This document shows positions 13,503 to 21,553 of a stretch of DNA of 21,557 bases, in pieces. The stretch's first letter is position 1. Every line of letters starts with the position of its first letter. A program made the translations under genes and the position numbers. This stretch comes from Anaerolineae bacterium (GTDB taxonomy: Bacteria > Chloroflexota > Anaerolineae > Aggregatilineales > UBA2796). The notes under the pieces are model-generated. The model was given only the letters and a program-made list of their open reading frames with translations, did no database searches and was not told the origin of the DNA. Location: NCBI GenBank assembly GCA_020851855.1, contig JADZBY010000234.1:1-21557 (forward strand), written 5' to 3'.

Positions 13503-15719
13503 GTGACCAGTTCCGCGCTACTTGATGGGCTGAACCCACAGCAGGCCCAGGCCGTCTCCGCCAAATCCGGCCCCGCCCTGATCATCGCCGGGCCGGGCAG
13601 CGGCAAAACCGCCGTGCTCACCCGGCGCGTTGCCTACCTGATCCGGGAAAAGGGCGTGCCGCCGTGGCGCATCATGGCCGTCACCTTCACCAACAAGGCC
13701 GCGCGGGAGATGAAAGAGCGCATCGACCGCCTGGTCGGTGACCAGGCGACCGGCCTGACTATCGGCACGTTCCACGCCATCTGCGCCCGCATTTTGCGCA
13801 GCGAGGCGACCCGCATCGGCATGAAGTCCGACTTCGTGATCTACGATACGGACGACCAGCTCAACGTCATGAAATCGGCGCTCTCGGATGCGAACCTCAA
13901 CACCGAAAAGAGCCAGCCGCGCCGCTATCTGAGCATGATCTCCGGCGCGAAAAACGAGCTGATCACGCCGGAGATGTACCCCACCGACAACGCAGGCGAC
14001 CGGCTCGTCGCCAAGGTCTATAAGCGCTACCAGGACATCCTGCGGGCCAGCAACGCGCTCGACTTCGATGATCTACTCGTGCACACGGTGCGGCTCTTCC
14101 AGCGAAACGCCGACACACTGCAAAAATACCGCGACCGGTACGAGCATATCCTCGTCGACGAGTTCCAGGACACGAACACGGCGCAATACGTGCTGGTGCG
14201 GCTGCTGGCCGGCGATGAGGGCAGCTTGTTCTGCGTGGGCGACCCTGACCAGAGCATCTACCGCTTCCGTGGCGCGGATTACCGCAACCTGAGCCGCTTC
14301 CAGAAGGACTACCCCAACGCGCAGTTGATCCTGTTGGAGCACAACTACCGCTCGCACCAGATCATCCTCGATGCGGCGATGGCCATCATCGACAAGAATG
14401 AAGACCGCATCAAGAAGAATCTCACCACGTCGCGCGACGACGGGCCGCGCCTGAACCTGAAAAACCTCGCCGACGAGAACGACGAGGCGCAGTATGTGGT
14501 GTGGACCATCGACCAGTACCGGCGCAGCGGGCGCTACCACCTTCGCGACTGCGCCATCATGTACCGGACCAATGCCCAGAGCCGCGCCCTTGAAGACGTG
14601 TTTGTGCGCGCCAACATCCCGTACCGCCTCGTCGGCAGCGTGCGTTTCTACAGCCGCCGCGAGATCAAAGACGTGCTCGCCTACCTGCGGCTGGCGCAGA
14701 ACCCGGACGACTCGGTCAGCCTGAACCGCGTCCTGAACGTGCCGCCGCGTGGCATTGGGCAGCAGACGGCGGCAACGCTTGCCGAATGGGCGGAAAAGCG
14801 CGGCGGAAGCCTGTACGACGCCGTTCAGGCCGTTGATTCCGCGCCCGATTCGCCATTCAAGGGCCGCGCGGCAAAGTCGCTCATCGAATTTGGCCGGCTG
14901 CTCGAACGTTGGCGCGACCTGCGGGCCAAAGCGCCTGTCGGCGCGCTGCTCAAAGACATCCTGGAGCAAACCGCCTATCTGCACTACCTGCGCGATGGCA
15001 CGCCCGAAGGCGAAGACCGCGTGCAGAACGTGCAAGAGCTGTACCGTGTCGCGGAGAACGCCGGGGCGCGGTCGCTGGACGAGTTCCTGGAAGAGATCGC
15101 GCTCGTCTCGGACGTAGATAACCTGGACGAGAACGCCGATGGCGCGATCATGCTCACGTTGCACGCGGCGAAAGGGCTGGAGTTCCCGGTCGTGTTCATC
15201 GTCGGGCTGGAAGAAGGCTTGCTGCCGCACCAGAACGCCGCCGACGACCCGGAGCAGATGGCCGAAGAGCGCCGCCTGATGTACGTCGGGCTGACGCGCG
15301 CCAAAGACGTGTTGCACCTGACCTGGACGACGCGCCGCTCGACGTACGGCAACATGGGCGAGCGCTCGCTGCCGTCGCGCTTCCTGACCGAGCTGCCCGA
15401 AGAACTGATCACCGGCTCGCCCGTGCCGGGCCGCCCGACCGCCTACGACGCGGAACGGCTGGCCGCGCGCCGCGCCGGGCCGTGGCGACCGCCCGCACCG
15501 CCGGCGCGCCCGGTGAACGCCCCGGTCCGCCCGGCGACGCGCATCACGTCCCTGTACAAGGCCGGGCAGCGCGTGCGCCACGAGCGTTTCGGCGACGGCG
15601 TGATCATCGCCAGCGCCATTCGCGGCGCGGAAGAAGAGATCGACGTGCGTTTTGAGAAGTACGGCCTCAAACGCCTGTCGGCCAGCATCGCGCCGCTGAC
15701 GCTGATCGAGGACGAGTAG
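13503..15719 (+). CDS. pcrA: UvrD/PcrA-family superfamily 1 DNA helicase
   Basis: 738 residues, full length. Q-motif LNPQQAQAV (10-18), Walker A GPGSGKT (30-36), motif Ia VTFTNKAAREM, motif II VDEFQDTN (about 218-225), motif III GDPDQSIYRFRGA (about 247-259), motif V LHAAKGLEFPVVF and motif VI EERRLMYVGLTRAK. The C-terminus (about 680-735; GQRVRHERFGDGVI...DVRFEKYGLKRL) is the Tudor-like domain that docks PcrA/UvrD on RNA polymerase. It unwinds DNA 3' to 5' in excision repair and clears stalled polymerase and recombination intermediates. The start is GTG 13503, with AGGAG 7 bases upstream, 21 bases after the HicB-like gene. PcrA is the likelier name in this phylum; UvrD is the alternative. 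Confidence 0.95.
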   Translation: MTSSALLDGLNPQQAQAVSAKSGPALIIAGPGSGKTAVLTRRVAYLIREKGVPPWRIMAVTFTNKAAREMKERIDRLVGDQATGLTIGTFHAICARILRSEATRIGMKSDFVIYDTDDQLNVMKSALSDANLNTEKSQPRRYLSMISGAKNELITPEMYPTDNAGDRLVAKVYKRYQDILRASNALDFDDLLVHTVRLFQRNADTLQKYRDRYEHILVDEFQDTNTAQYVLVRLLAGDEGSLFCVGDPDQSIYRFRGADYRNLSRFQKDYPNAQLILLEHNYRSHQIILDAAMAIIDKNEDRIKKNLTTSRDDGPRLNLKNLADENDEAQYVVWTIDQYRRSGRYHLRDCAIMYRTNAQSRALEDVFVRANIPYRLVGSVRFYSRREIKDVLAYLRLAQNPDDSVSLNRVLNVPPRGIGQQTAATLAEWAEKRGGSLYDAVQAVDSAPDSPFKGRAAKSLIEFGRLLERWRDLRAKAPVGALLKDILEQTAYLHYLRDGTPEGEDRVQNVQELYRVAENAGARSLDEFLEEIALVSDVDNLDENADGAIMLTLHAAKGLEFPVVFIVGLEEGLLPHQNAADDPEQMAEERRLMYVGLTRAKDVLHLTWTTRRSTYGNMGERSLPSRFLTELPEELITGSPVPGRPTAYDAERLAARRAGPWRPPAPPARPVNAPVRPATRITSLYKAGQRVRHERFGDGVIIASAIRGAEEEIDVRFEKYGLKRLSASIAPLTLIEDE

Positions 15720-15720
15720 C

Positions 15721-15738
15721 GCCAGACCGTGATCTGGC
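15721..15738 (+). other. Small hairpin after the helicase gene
   Basis: GCCAGA (15721-15726) pairs with TCTGGC (15733-15738) around a six-base loop, immediately after the stop. There is no T-run, so termination is only possible, not shown. Confidence 0.35.
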
Positions 15739-15796
15739 CCCTCGTTACGCTTCCCCGCAGCGCGAGGTGATCTGCGCTGTATGCATCCGCGCGGTT

Positions 15797-15840
15797 CCCC
15801 TCTCCCGTGTACTCATGGGAGAGGGGACAGGGGTGAGGGG
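15797..15840 (+). repeat. Palindromic intergenic repeat unit
   Basis: CCCCTCTCCC (15797-15806) pairs perfectly with GGGAGAGGGG (15817-15826), followed by ACAGGGGTGAGGGG. The tail and arm sequence match the units at 4342-4375 and 21447-21553. It lies between two convergent genes and may fold as a bidirectional stem, although T-tracts are missing. Confidence 0.65.
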
Positions 15841-15846
15841 TCTTCT

Positions 15847-17220
15847 TCACCTCAGCGCGCCGAGCGTTTCACAGGCCGGGCACGCGCCGCCGGGCCGGAT
15901 CATGGCGAAACCCGCCTGGGGATCATCGCCGTAGTGGTCAAAGTCCACGTTGAAGACGATGAACAGCCGCACACGCCCGGTTGCCGCCGCGCGGGCTGCC
16001 GCTTCGGCCAGCCATTGCGCCTGCTGCGCCACCGTCGTATTGGCCGCCCAGCCAAAGTTGCCCGGCAGCGGCCCGTACCCTTCCGGCGACAGGTAGCCGA
16101 TCTCGGTGAAGCAGGCCGGTTTGCCCAGTCCCGCCGTGCCGCGCGCCAGCATCGTATCAAAGTAGCGCGTCGGGTAGTTGTCGCCGCGCGGGTCGCCGCT
16201 GCGCTGGCGTGGGCTGACGATGCCCTCGTTATAATGCACGCCGATGCAGTCCGCATAGCGCCCGGCTCCGGCGGCGGCCATCCCGGCTACATAGCGGTCA
16301 TCGTTCCAGACGCGATCCAGGCCAAACGCGCCTTCGGCCCCGGTCGGTGCGGGCGCGCCGGTGATGACCATCGTATTCGGGTTGGCGGCCTTGATGGCGT
16401 TGTAGGCTTTGGCCAAGAGTTGCACGTAGCGGGCCGGGTCAATCGCGCCCTGTGGCCACTCCCGGTCGATGTTCTGCTCGTTCCACACCTCGATGGCGTC
16501 GGCCCCGGCGGCGGCGAGCTGCGCCACGTACCCGGCATACGAGTCCTGGTAGCCCGGATCGAGCACGGCGCTCTTGTCCCCGATGACGGACAAGAGGATG
16601 CGGAAGCCGTTGGCGTGCGCTTCCCCGATCATGCCAATCGCGCCGCCGTCGCCCGCGAACGCCTGCCGCTTGATCCAGGTCATGTCCGCCCGGCGCAGCG
16701 CGTCCATCGTGCCCTGGCTCAGGCCGCGCACCTGCCCACCAAGCTGGAATCCGCTGGGCAGGCTGCCCGTCACCGCGACGGTCGGCGGCGGGGCCTGAGT
16801 CGGCGCGTTATCGCCGCCCGCATCGCCCCCCGCAGGCTCGGACGGCGCAGCGGGAGCCGCCGCGCCGCCGCTGGTGGGCGCGCTGGCGTCCAGCACGGGC
16901 AACACGCCGACCACCGCCCCTTCGGGCAGTGTCACAAAGTCGATGTACACCCAACCGGTCGCGCCGGATGGGGCCGCGCCGTACAGCCAGTCCGAGTCGG
17001 CGTTGCGCCCGGTGATGCGGAAGGGTGTGCCGTTGGTTAAGACGGCCAGCGCCGCGCCATCGCGGGCCGGTGCGGCGCGCAGATTCACCCGGTCGCCCAG
17101 GATTTGCGAGTCCAGGCTGGCCTGGGCGCGGAGCGTTGCGCCGGGCAGCGCAGCAGACAGGGTGAACAGACAGATCAGGCTGAACAAGGCGAAGGCGCGC
17201 ACGCGGGGCGTCAGGGCCAT
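15847..17220 (-). CDS. Secreted SH3b-domain glycoside hydrolase (clan GH-A-like)
   Basis: 457 residues. A signal peptide (about 1-33, ending near RAQA) is followed by an SH3b domain (about 38-98: GDRVNLRAAPARDG...GWVYIDFVTL), an Ala/Pro/Gly linker (about 110-152) and a TIM-barrel-like domain to the end. Within it, Glu248 in EVWNEQN fits the acid/base and Glu373 in CFTEIGYLS the nucleophile of clan GH-A retaining glycosidases, 125 residues apart. SH3b domains often bind cell-wall polymers, so it probably acts on an extracellular polysaccharide; the substrate is not evident. ATG at 17218-17220 has GAGGAGAA about 6 bases upstream. It is divergent from the methyltransferase gene and convergent with the helicase gene. 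Confidence 0.85.
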   Translation of the reverse strand: MALTPRVRAFALFSLICLFTLSAALPGATLRAQASLDSQILGDRVNLRAAPARDGAALAVLTNGTPFRITGRNADSDWLYGAAPSGATGWVYIDFVTLPEGAVVGVLPVLDASAPTSGGAAAPAAPSEPAGGDAGGDNAPTQAPPPTVAVTGSLPSGFQLGGQVRGLSQGTMDALRRADMTWIKRQAFAGDGGAIGMIGEAHANGFRILLSVIGDKSAVLDPGYQDSYAGYVAQLAAAGADAIEVWNEQNIDREWPQGAIDPARYVQLLAKAYNAIKAANPNTMVITGAPAPTGAEGAFGLDRVWNDDRYVAGMAAAGAGRYADCIGVHYNEGIVSPRQRSGDPRGDNYPTRYFDTMLARGTAGLGKPACFTEIGYLSPEGYGPLPGNFGWAANTTVAQQAQWLAEAAARAAATGRVRLFIVFNVDFDHYGDDPQAGFAMIRPGGACPACETLGALR

Positions 17221-17267
17221 GATGCGTTCTCCTCAAACGGTGCAATCGCTCTAGCCAAACGCGGCGG

Positions 17268-17273
17268 ATTGTA
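17268..17273 (-). promoter_or_regulatory. Probable -10 box (TACAAT) of the glycoside hydrolase gene
   Basis: TACAAT on the minus strand lies about 48 bases before the ATG. No convincing -35 is seen. It shares the 155-base divergent region with the promoter at 17320. Confidence 0.4.
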
Positions 17274-17319
17274 CACCGTCCCCGCCTGATCGCGCAGGCC
17301 GTTGGGAAAGCGCCGCCCG

Positions 17320-17349
17320 TTGCCCGTCCGCGCCGCCCCGCGCTACACT
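17320..17349 (+). promoter_or_regulatory. Probable promoter of the methyltransferase-lipoprotein pair
   Basis: TTGCCC (17320-17325), an 18-bp spacer and TACACT (17344-17349), with transcription start near 17356. AAAGGAGA at 17363-17370 then serves the ATG at 17376, leaving a short leader of about 20 bases. Confidence 0.45.
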
Positions 17350-17375
17350 CAGCGTCCATCACAAAGGAGACGCCA

Positions 17376-18164
17376 ATGCTCGAACCGTTGTTGCCCGTCG
17401 ATTTTTACGACCGTGTGGCGCGTTATTACGATGCCGAGAACGAGCACATGGTCGAGGACCTCGAGATGTACGCCGGGCTGGCCGAGGCGCACGGCGGGCC
17501 GGTGTTGGATGTGGGCTGCGGCACGGGCCGCGTGACTTTTCACCTGGCCGAAGCGGGTTATGCCGTGACCGGCGTGGACTTTTCCGCCGCCATGCTGGAG
17601 CGCGCGCGCCGCAAAGCCGCCGGGCGCGCCGACCTGAAGGACATGGTGCACCTGATCCAGGGCGACGCCGCCCAGGTCGACTATCCCGAACGCTACCCGC
17701 TCATCCTGCTGCCCTATAATACGCTGATGCACTTTCACACCACGGACTCGCAGTTGCGCCTGTTGCAGCGGCTCGCCGCGCACCTGGCCGCCGGCGGCGT
17801 GTTGGCCATCGATCTGCCCAACGCGGGCGAGAGCTTCGCCACCGCCGACGACAGCGCCGTCACGCTGGAACGTAGCTTCGTCCTGCCCGAAAGCCGCCAT
17901 TTCGTCATGCAGCAGTCCGTCAGCCGCCTGGACCGCACCGCCCAGATGCAGAGCGTGACGTGGATCTACGACGAGATCAACGCGGCGGGCAACCTGACCC
18001 GCACCGTCGCGCCGATGCTGCTGCGCTACGTGTTCCCCACCGAGCTGGACCTGCTGCTGAAGGCGTGCGGGCTGGAACGTGTGGCGCGGTACGGCGACTA
18101 TGACGAGAGTCCCTTTGAAGAGGGCTGCCCGCGCCTGATCGCCTTTGCCCGCCGGGCCGGATGA
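17376..18164 (+). CDS. Class I SAM-dependent methyltransferase
   Basis: 262 residues. Motif I VLDVGCGTGRV (43-53) and the acidic end of strand 2, VTGVDFSAAML (64-74), bind S-adenosylmethionine. LILLPYNTLMHF (about 109-120) occupies motif IV, and a beta-rich C-terminal part (about 165-235) is like the small-molecule methyltransferases of the Methyltransf_25 type. The substrate is unknown. AAAGGAGA lies 6 bases before the ATG. The stop overlaps the next gene start by 4 bp (ATGA), so the methyltransferase and the lipoprotein are translationally coupled. Confidence 0.88.
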   Translation: MLEPLLPVDFYDRVARYYDAENEHMVEDLEMYAGLAEAHGGPVLDVGCGTGRVTFHLAEAGYAVTGVDFSAAMLERARRKAAGRADLKDMVHLIQGDAAQVDYPERYPLILLPYNTLMHFHTTDSQLRLLQRLAAHLAAGGVLAIDLPNAGESFATADDSAVTLERSFVLPESRHFVMQQSVSRLDRTAQMQSVTWIYDEINAAGNLTRTVAPMLLRYVFPTELDLLLKACGLERVARYGDYDESPFEEGCPRLIAFARRAG

Positions 18165-19108
18165 CGAGGCAACCGGTTACCATGCATCTCGCGACCCGCA
18201 ACACGCCGCGCCGGGTGGCTGTGCTTGGCGCGGTTCTGCTGGCGCTCGTGCTCGCCGGGTGTGATGGGCTGTCCCTTGCGCCGCCGACGGAGACGCTGGC
18301 CCCGCTGCCCACGCCGGAGCCGTTCCGCGTGCCGACGCTGGACGCCAGCGAGCCGACGCGCTTGCCCGGCGCGCGCATCGAGGAGATGATCAGCACCGCC
18401 GTGGCGCAGTTTACGCCCGCCGCGCCGCCCGTCGTGGGCGAGCTGAGGCTGACCGTTACCCCGACGCCGGTCCCCACGCTCGCCGCGCTGCCCATGCGCT
18501 TCATCATGCAGGATGGGCTGCGCGTCGAGGGCATCTTCTACGGCGCGCCCGTCCGCCCCGCGCCCACCGTGCTGCTCCTGCACATGGAAGGCGGCAGCAA
18601 GACGGATTGGGCCGATCTGGCGGCGCAGCTTCAGCAGGCCGGGATGAACGCGCTGACCATCGACGTGCGCGGCTTCGGCCTGAGCGAGGGTGCAGTGAAC
18701 TGGCCGGTGGCCGTCGAGGACGTGAAGTTCATCCTGGCGCGGCTGGCAGCGCTGCCGGGCGTCGATGCGCGCCGCCTGACCCTCGCCGGGGCGGGCCTGG
18801 GCGCGAACGTGGCGTTCACCGCCTGCGCCGATACGCCGGACTGCCGCGCCGCTGCTCTGCTCAGCCCGCTGATGAACGCGCCGGAACTGCCGCTGGCCGG
18901 TGTCCCGGCGCGTTATGCAGGCCGCCCGGTGTTCATCGCGGCAGGCCGTCTCGACGCGCCGAGCGGGCAGGACGCGGTGGCGCTGCGCGGCATGGTGCAG
19001 GGCGTGGCCAGCGTGTTCCTGTACGACAGCGCGGCGCATGGCACGCTTCTGCTTGTCGATCAGCCCGCGCTGGTGGGCATCCTGGTGCGCTGGATCGGGG
19101 AACACTGA
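18161..19108 (+). CDS. Lipoprotein with alpha/beta-hydrolase fold lacking the nucleophile serine
   Basis: 315 residues from ATG 18161 (an in-frame ATG at 18182 is the alternative). A lipobox LVLAGC places the lipidated Cys at 34, followed by a Pro/Thr-rich tether (about 40-125). The hydrolase domain starts about 125: TVLLLHMEGGSKTDWADLA is the oxyanion-loop region and IDVRGFGLSEG the next family landmark. The nucleophile elbow reads GAGLGAN (210-216), where related proteins have GASxGAN; the Ser position is Gly212, codon GGC at 18794-18796. Asp in AGRLDAPSG and His in AAHGT are still in place. It is probably anchored outside the membrane and may have a binding role or be inactive. Confidence 0.83.
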   Translation: MTRQPVTMHLATRNTPRRVAVLGAVLLALVLAGCDGLSLAPPTETLAPLPTPEPFRVPTLDASEPTRLPGARIEEMISTAVAQFTPAAPPVVGELRLTVTPTPVPTLAALPMRFIMQDGLRVEGIFYGAPVRPAPTVLLLHMEGGSKTDWADLAAQLQQAGMNALTIDVRGFGLSEGAVNWPVAVEDVKFILARLAALPGVDARRLTLAGAGLGANVAFTACADTPDCRAAALLSPLMNAPELPLAGVPARYAGRPVFIAAGRLDAPSGQDAVALRGMVQGVASVFLYDSAAHGTLLLVDQPALVGILVRWIGEH

Positions 19109-19132
19109 GGCCCGGCGAATCCGGCCATTTTT
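19109..19132 (+). terminator. Rho-independent-like terminator after the lipoprotein gene
   Basis: GGCCCGG (19109-19115) pairs with CCGGCC (19121-19126) with one bulged C and loop CGAAT, followed by ATTTTT (19127-19132). It starts right after the TGA at 19106-19108. Confidence 0.6.
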
Positions 19133-19159
19133 CTCGCGGCTTTTCGGTGGCTTTTTCTG

Positions 19160-19188
19160 TTGACGCCCCTTGAAAAGTGTGGTTACAT
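19160..19188 (+). promoter_or_regulatory. Promoter of the acidic-tail protein gene
   Basis: TTGACG (19160-19165), 17-bp spacer and TTACAT (19183-19188), preceded by TGG for an extended -10. Transcription would start near 19195, 33 bases before the GTG start. Confidence 0.6.
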
Positions 19189-19227
19189 TGCGGGCGAATC
19201 ACCACTCGCAACTGTAAGGAGTATCCT

Positions 19228-19605
19228 GTGAGTGCTTTGGGAGCCTTCACCTCTGCGCCATCACGAAACACCGACGACGCGTCGTCTGTGAACATCGCAT
19301 GGAGCGATCTGGACCTGTTGTTGCTCGCCGCCTCGGAGAGCGCGTTCAGGCCACTTGCGTCTCTGCGTTACGGCGATGCTGCCTCGGAGTTCACGCGGTT
19401 GCTGGTGGACCGGCGCGGCTTCAACGTGGACGACGATGACCTCGACGAGGACGATTTCGACGACGAGGACCTCGACGACGAAGACGACTATTTTGAAGAT
19501 GACTTCGAAGACGAGGAATTCGACGACGACGAGCTTGACGACGAGGAATTCGACGACCTCGACGAGGAAGAGTTCGAGGAAGACGACCTCGACGACGAGC
19601 GCTGA
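19228..19605 (+). CDS. Hypothetical protein with a periodic acidic tail
   Basis: 125 residues from GTG 19228, with TAAGGAGT just upstream. The first 67 residues are ordinary, with one hydrophobic helix-like segment (WSDLDLLLLAASESAF, 25-40) and a basic stretch at about 56-64. Residues 68-124 are almost only Asp and Glu, broken by a single Leu or Phe about every fifth position (for example DDEDL, DEDDF, DDDEL, DDEEF), with one Tyr-Phe pair. At the DNA level this is an imperfect 15-base repeat, and the stretch GACGAGGAATTCGACGAC occurs twice (from about 19511 and 19541). It has its own promoter and is followed by glgA after 130 bases. No family is recognised. By analogy with other acidic tails it could bind basic proteins, RNA polymerase or divalent cations; this is speculation. 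Confidence 0.72.
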   Translation: MSALGAFTSAPSRNTDDASSVNIAWSDLDLLLLAASESAFRPLASLRYGDAASEFTRLLVDRRGFNVDDDDLDEDDFDDEDLDDEDDYFEDDFEDEEFDDDELDDEEFDDLDEEEFEEDDLDDER

Positions 19606-19735
19606 CCGTTGAGGCGCGGTACGTCGCCTGGCGAACAGAATGTAGCCCACCGGGTGTGCAGATAAGGTCCAGGGCAGGACGGCCACGCGCCGGGCCAGCC
19701 TTGGACGTTGTGCTTTCTACCGGAGAGGAGCGGCC

Positions 19736-21229
19736 ATGAACGTGCTATTTGCCTCGGCGGAAGCGGCTCCTTTTGCCAAGGCAGGCGGCCTCGCCGACGT
19801 GGTGGGCAGCCTGCCCAAAGTGCTGCGGTCCCTGGGCGTCGATGCGCGAGTCGTCATGCCCATGTACGGCTTCATCGACCGCAACGCCTACCACATCAGC
19901 CACGCCTTCTCGTACCGTTTTCCACGCCTGCACGGCGTCTCGGATGTGCACGTCAGCGCCACGCTGTACGAGGACGTGCCCTTCTATTTCATCTCCGTGT
20001 GGCCGTTCTTCGGTGAGGGCAGCTACCTGTACACCTCGCCGGACTGGGACAAGCACCGCTTTGTGCACTTCAACGAGCTGGCGCTGGCTACGGCCTGGCA
20101 GCTTGGGCAGGGCGCGGGCGGCGAGACGCCCTGGTTCCCGGACGTGCTGCACGTCCATGACTGGCACGCGGCGCTCGCCCCGTTCCTGGTCGATCACGCC
20201 CGCTCGGAGCCTGCCTGGGCGCGCATGGGCACGGTCCTGACCATTCACAACATGGGCTACCAGGGCGATTGGGCCGCGCCAGCGCTGTACGACGCGGGCA
20301 TCCCGGCGCGCAGCCATCCGGACCTGATGTGGCAGGGCAAGGGCGATAACCTGCTCGGCATCGGCGTGGCCTACAGCGACATCATCACCACGGTCAGCCC
20401 ACGCTACGGCTTCGAAATCCAGTACCCGCGCTTCGGCGAAGGGCTGGAAGGGCTGGCCCGGCTGCGCGCCCAACAGGGCGACGTCGTCGGCATCTTGAAC
20501 GGCCTGGACATGGGGCGCTGGAATCCGGCCACCGATCCCTGGGTCGAGCATAAATTCTCGCTCGAAGACGTGGACGAGGCGCGCCCGCCGAACAAGGCCG
20601 TATTGCAGCAGCAGGCGGGCTTGCCGGTGCGCGATGACGCGCCGCTGATCGGCATCGTGTCGCGCCTGACCGACCAGAAAGGCTTCGATCTGGCCATCCC
20701 GGCGCTGCGGCGGCTGCTGGCCGATACCGACGTGCAGGTTGTGGTGCTGGGCACGGGCGAGCGCTGGATGGAGCACGAGCTATGGTCGCTGAGCAATGAC
20801 TACGGCTGGAAAGCGCGCGCCTTCCTGAACTTTGACGCGGGCCTGGCGCAGCGCATTTACGCCGGGTCGGACATTTTCCTGATGCCGAGCCGGTACGAGC
20901 CGTGCGGCACGGGCCAGATGGTCGCCATGCGCTATGGCTCGCTGCCGCTGGTGCGCGAAACGGGCGGGCTGGCCGATACCGTCGTCAATTACGACAACGC
21001 CGACGCAGAACGCGGGACGGGCTTCGTCTTCCTGTGGGAGACGCCCGACGCGGTGCTGGGCACGATGCGCTGGGCGCTGGACACCTACCGTTTTCGCCGC
21101 GACGCATTCCGGCGGATGCAGCATCGTGGCATGGCCATTGACTGGGGCTGGGAAGCGAGCGCCAAGACGTACATCGAGGTCTACGAGCGCACGCTGGAGC
21201 GTCACGGGGGGCGAAAAGGCCAGGGCTGA
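19736..21229 (+). CDS. glgA: Glycogen synthase (ADP-glucose type, GT5)
   Basis: 497 residues, a normal length. The N-terminal MNVLFASAEAAPFAKAGGLADVVGSLPKVL carries the KxGGLxDV donor-binding motif (15-22). HVHDWHAAL, TIHNMGYQG, VGILNGLDMGRWNPATD and IVSRLTDQKGFDL are GlgA landmarks, and YEPCGTGQM (about 387-395) plus the following TGGL form the C-terminal nucleotide-sugar site with Glu388. It extends alpha-1,4-glucan with ADP-glucose for glycogen storage. GGAGAGGAG lies 5 bases upstream of ATG 19736. No other glycogen gene is in the window. The 130-base gap upstream shows no obvious promoter, so it may also be reached from 19160. Confidence 0.95.
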   Translation: MNVLFASAEAAPFAKAGGLADVVGSLPKVLRSLGVDARVVMPMYGFIDRNAYHISHAFSYRFPRLHGVSDVHVSATLYEDVPFYFISVWPFFGEGSYLYTSPDWDKHRFVHFNELALATAWQLGQGAGGETPWFPDVLHVHDWHAALAPFLVDHARSEPAWARMGTVLTIHNMGYQGDWAAPALYDAGIPARSHPDLMWQGKGDNLLGIGVAYSDIITTVSPRYGFEIQYPRFGEGLEGLARLRAQQGDVVGILNGLDMGRWNPATDPWVEHKFSLEDVDEARPPNKAVLQQQAGLPVRDDAPLIGIVSRLTDQKGFDLAIPALRRLLADTDVQVVVLGTGERWMEHELWSLSNDYGWKARAFLNFDAGLAQRIYAGSDIFLMPSRYEPCGTGQMVAMRYGSLPLVRETGGLADTVVNYDNADAERGTGFVFLWETPDAVLGTMRWALDTYRFRRDAFRRMQHRGMAIDWGWEASAKTYIEVYERTLERHGGRKGQG

Positions 21230-21245
21230 TCACGATCCGGCGGAG

Positions 21246-21318
21246 TGGGCGCTGAGGGACTCGAACCCCCGACACCTTCGGTGTAAACGAAGTGCTCTGC
21301 CAGCTGAGCTAAGCGCCC
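21246..21318 (-). tRNA. tRNA-Val (anticodon UAC)
   Basis: On the minus strand GGGCGCT (21312-21318) pairs with AGCGCCC (21247-21253), discriminator A at 21246. D-arm GCTCAGCTGGCAGAGC, anticodon arm CTTCG-TTTACAC-CGAAG giving anticodon TAC, and T-arm with the canonical loop TTCGAGT. CCA is not encoded. The total is 73 bases. Its normal T-loop contrasts with that of the tmRNA. Confidence 0.96.
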
Positions 21319-21344
21319 ATGCGGACGGACAAGCCATCACCCGC

Positions 21345-21374
21345 ATTATAATCGCGGCGCGGGCGGGGCGTCAA
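21345..21374 (-). promoter_or_regulatory. Promoter of tRNA-Val
   Basis: On the minus strand TTGACG (complement of 21369-21374), an 18-bp spacer, then TATAAT (complement of 21345-21350). Transcription would start near 21338, about 20 bases before the mature tRNA end. Confidence 0.7.
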
Positions 21375-21446
21375 GGCGAAACGCCTCACCCCCTGGCCAA
21401 CACGCATCAAACTAGGGTGTGTCGGCAAAGCCCGTTTTCGTGTTGA

Positions 21447-21553
21447 CCCTCACTCCCCCGGCCCCTCTCTCCCTCAGGGCGAGAGGGGAGAAAAAGCGGG
21501 AATCCTCGGTTTCCGCACCCCTCTCCATGAGGGAGAGGGGCCGGGGGTGAGGG
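21447..21553 (+). repeat. Complete palindromic intergenic repeat (paired hairpins with inverted ends)
   Basis: The left arm CCCTCACTCCCCCGGCCCC (from 21447) and the right arm, complementary to CCCTCACCCCCGGCCCC and ending at 21553, are near-perfect inverted repeats. Each arm also folds on itself (CCCCTCTC with GAGAGGGG on the left; CCCCTCTCC with GGGAGAGGGG on the right), giving two hairpins inside one larger stem. The 107-base unit carries no gene. It is the best-preserved copy of the family seen at 4156-4426 and 15797-15840. Confidence 0.75.

Noticed and set aside
14073..15581. 502-codon minus-strand frame opposite the helicase
   Set aside because: Antisense shadow; the helicase motifs on the plus strand are complete.
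15781..17040. Plus-strand frame of 419 codons opposite the glycoside hydrolase
   Set aside because: Antisense shadow; the minus strand has a signal peptide, SH3b and catalytic glutamates.
18098..20776. Long minus-strand frames at 18098-19105 and 19745-20776
   Set aside because: Shadows of the lipoprotein and glgA genes, with low-complexity His/Arg/Gln composition.
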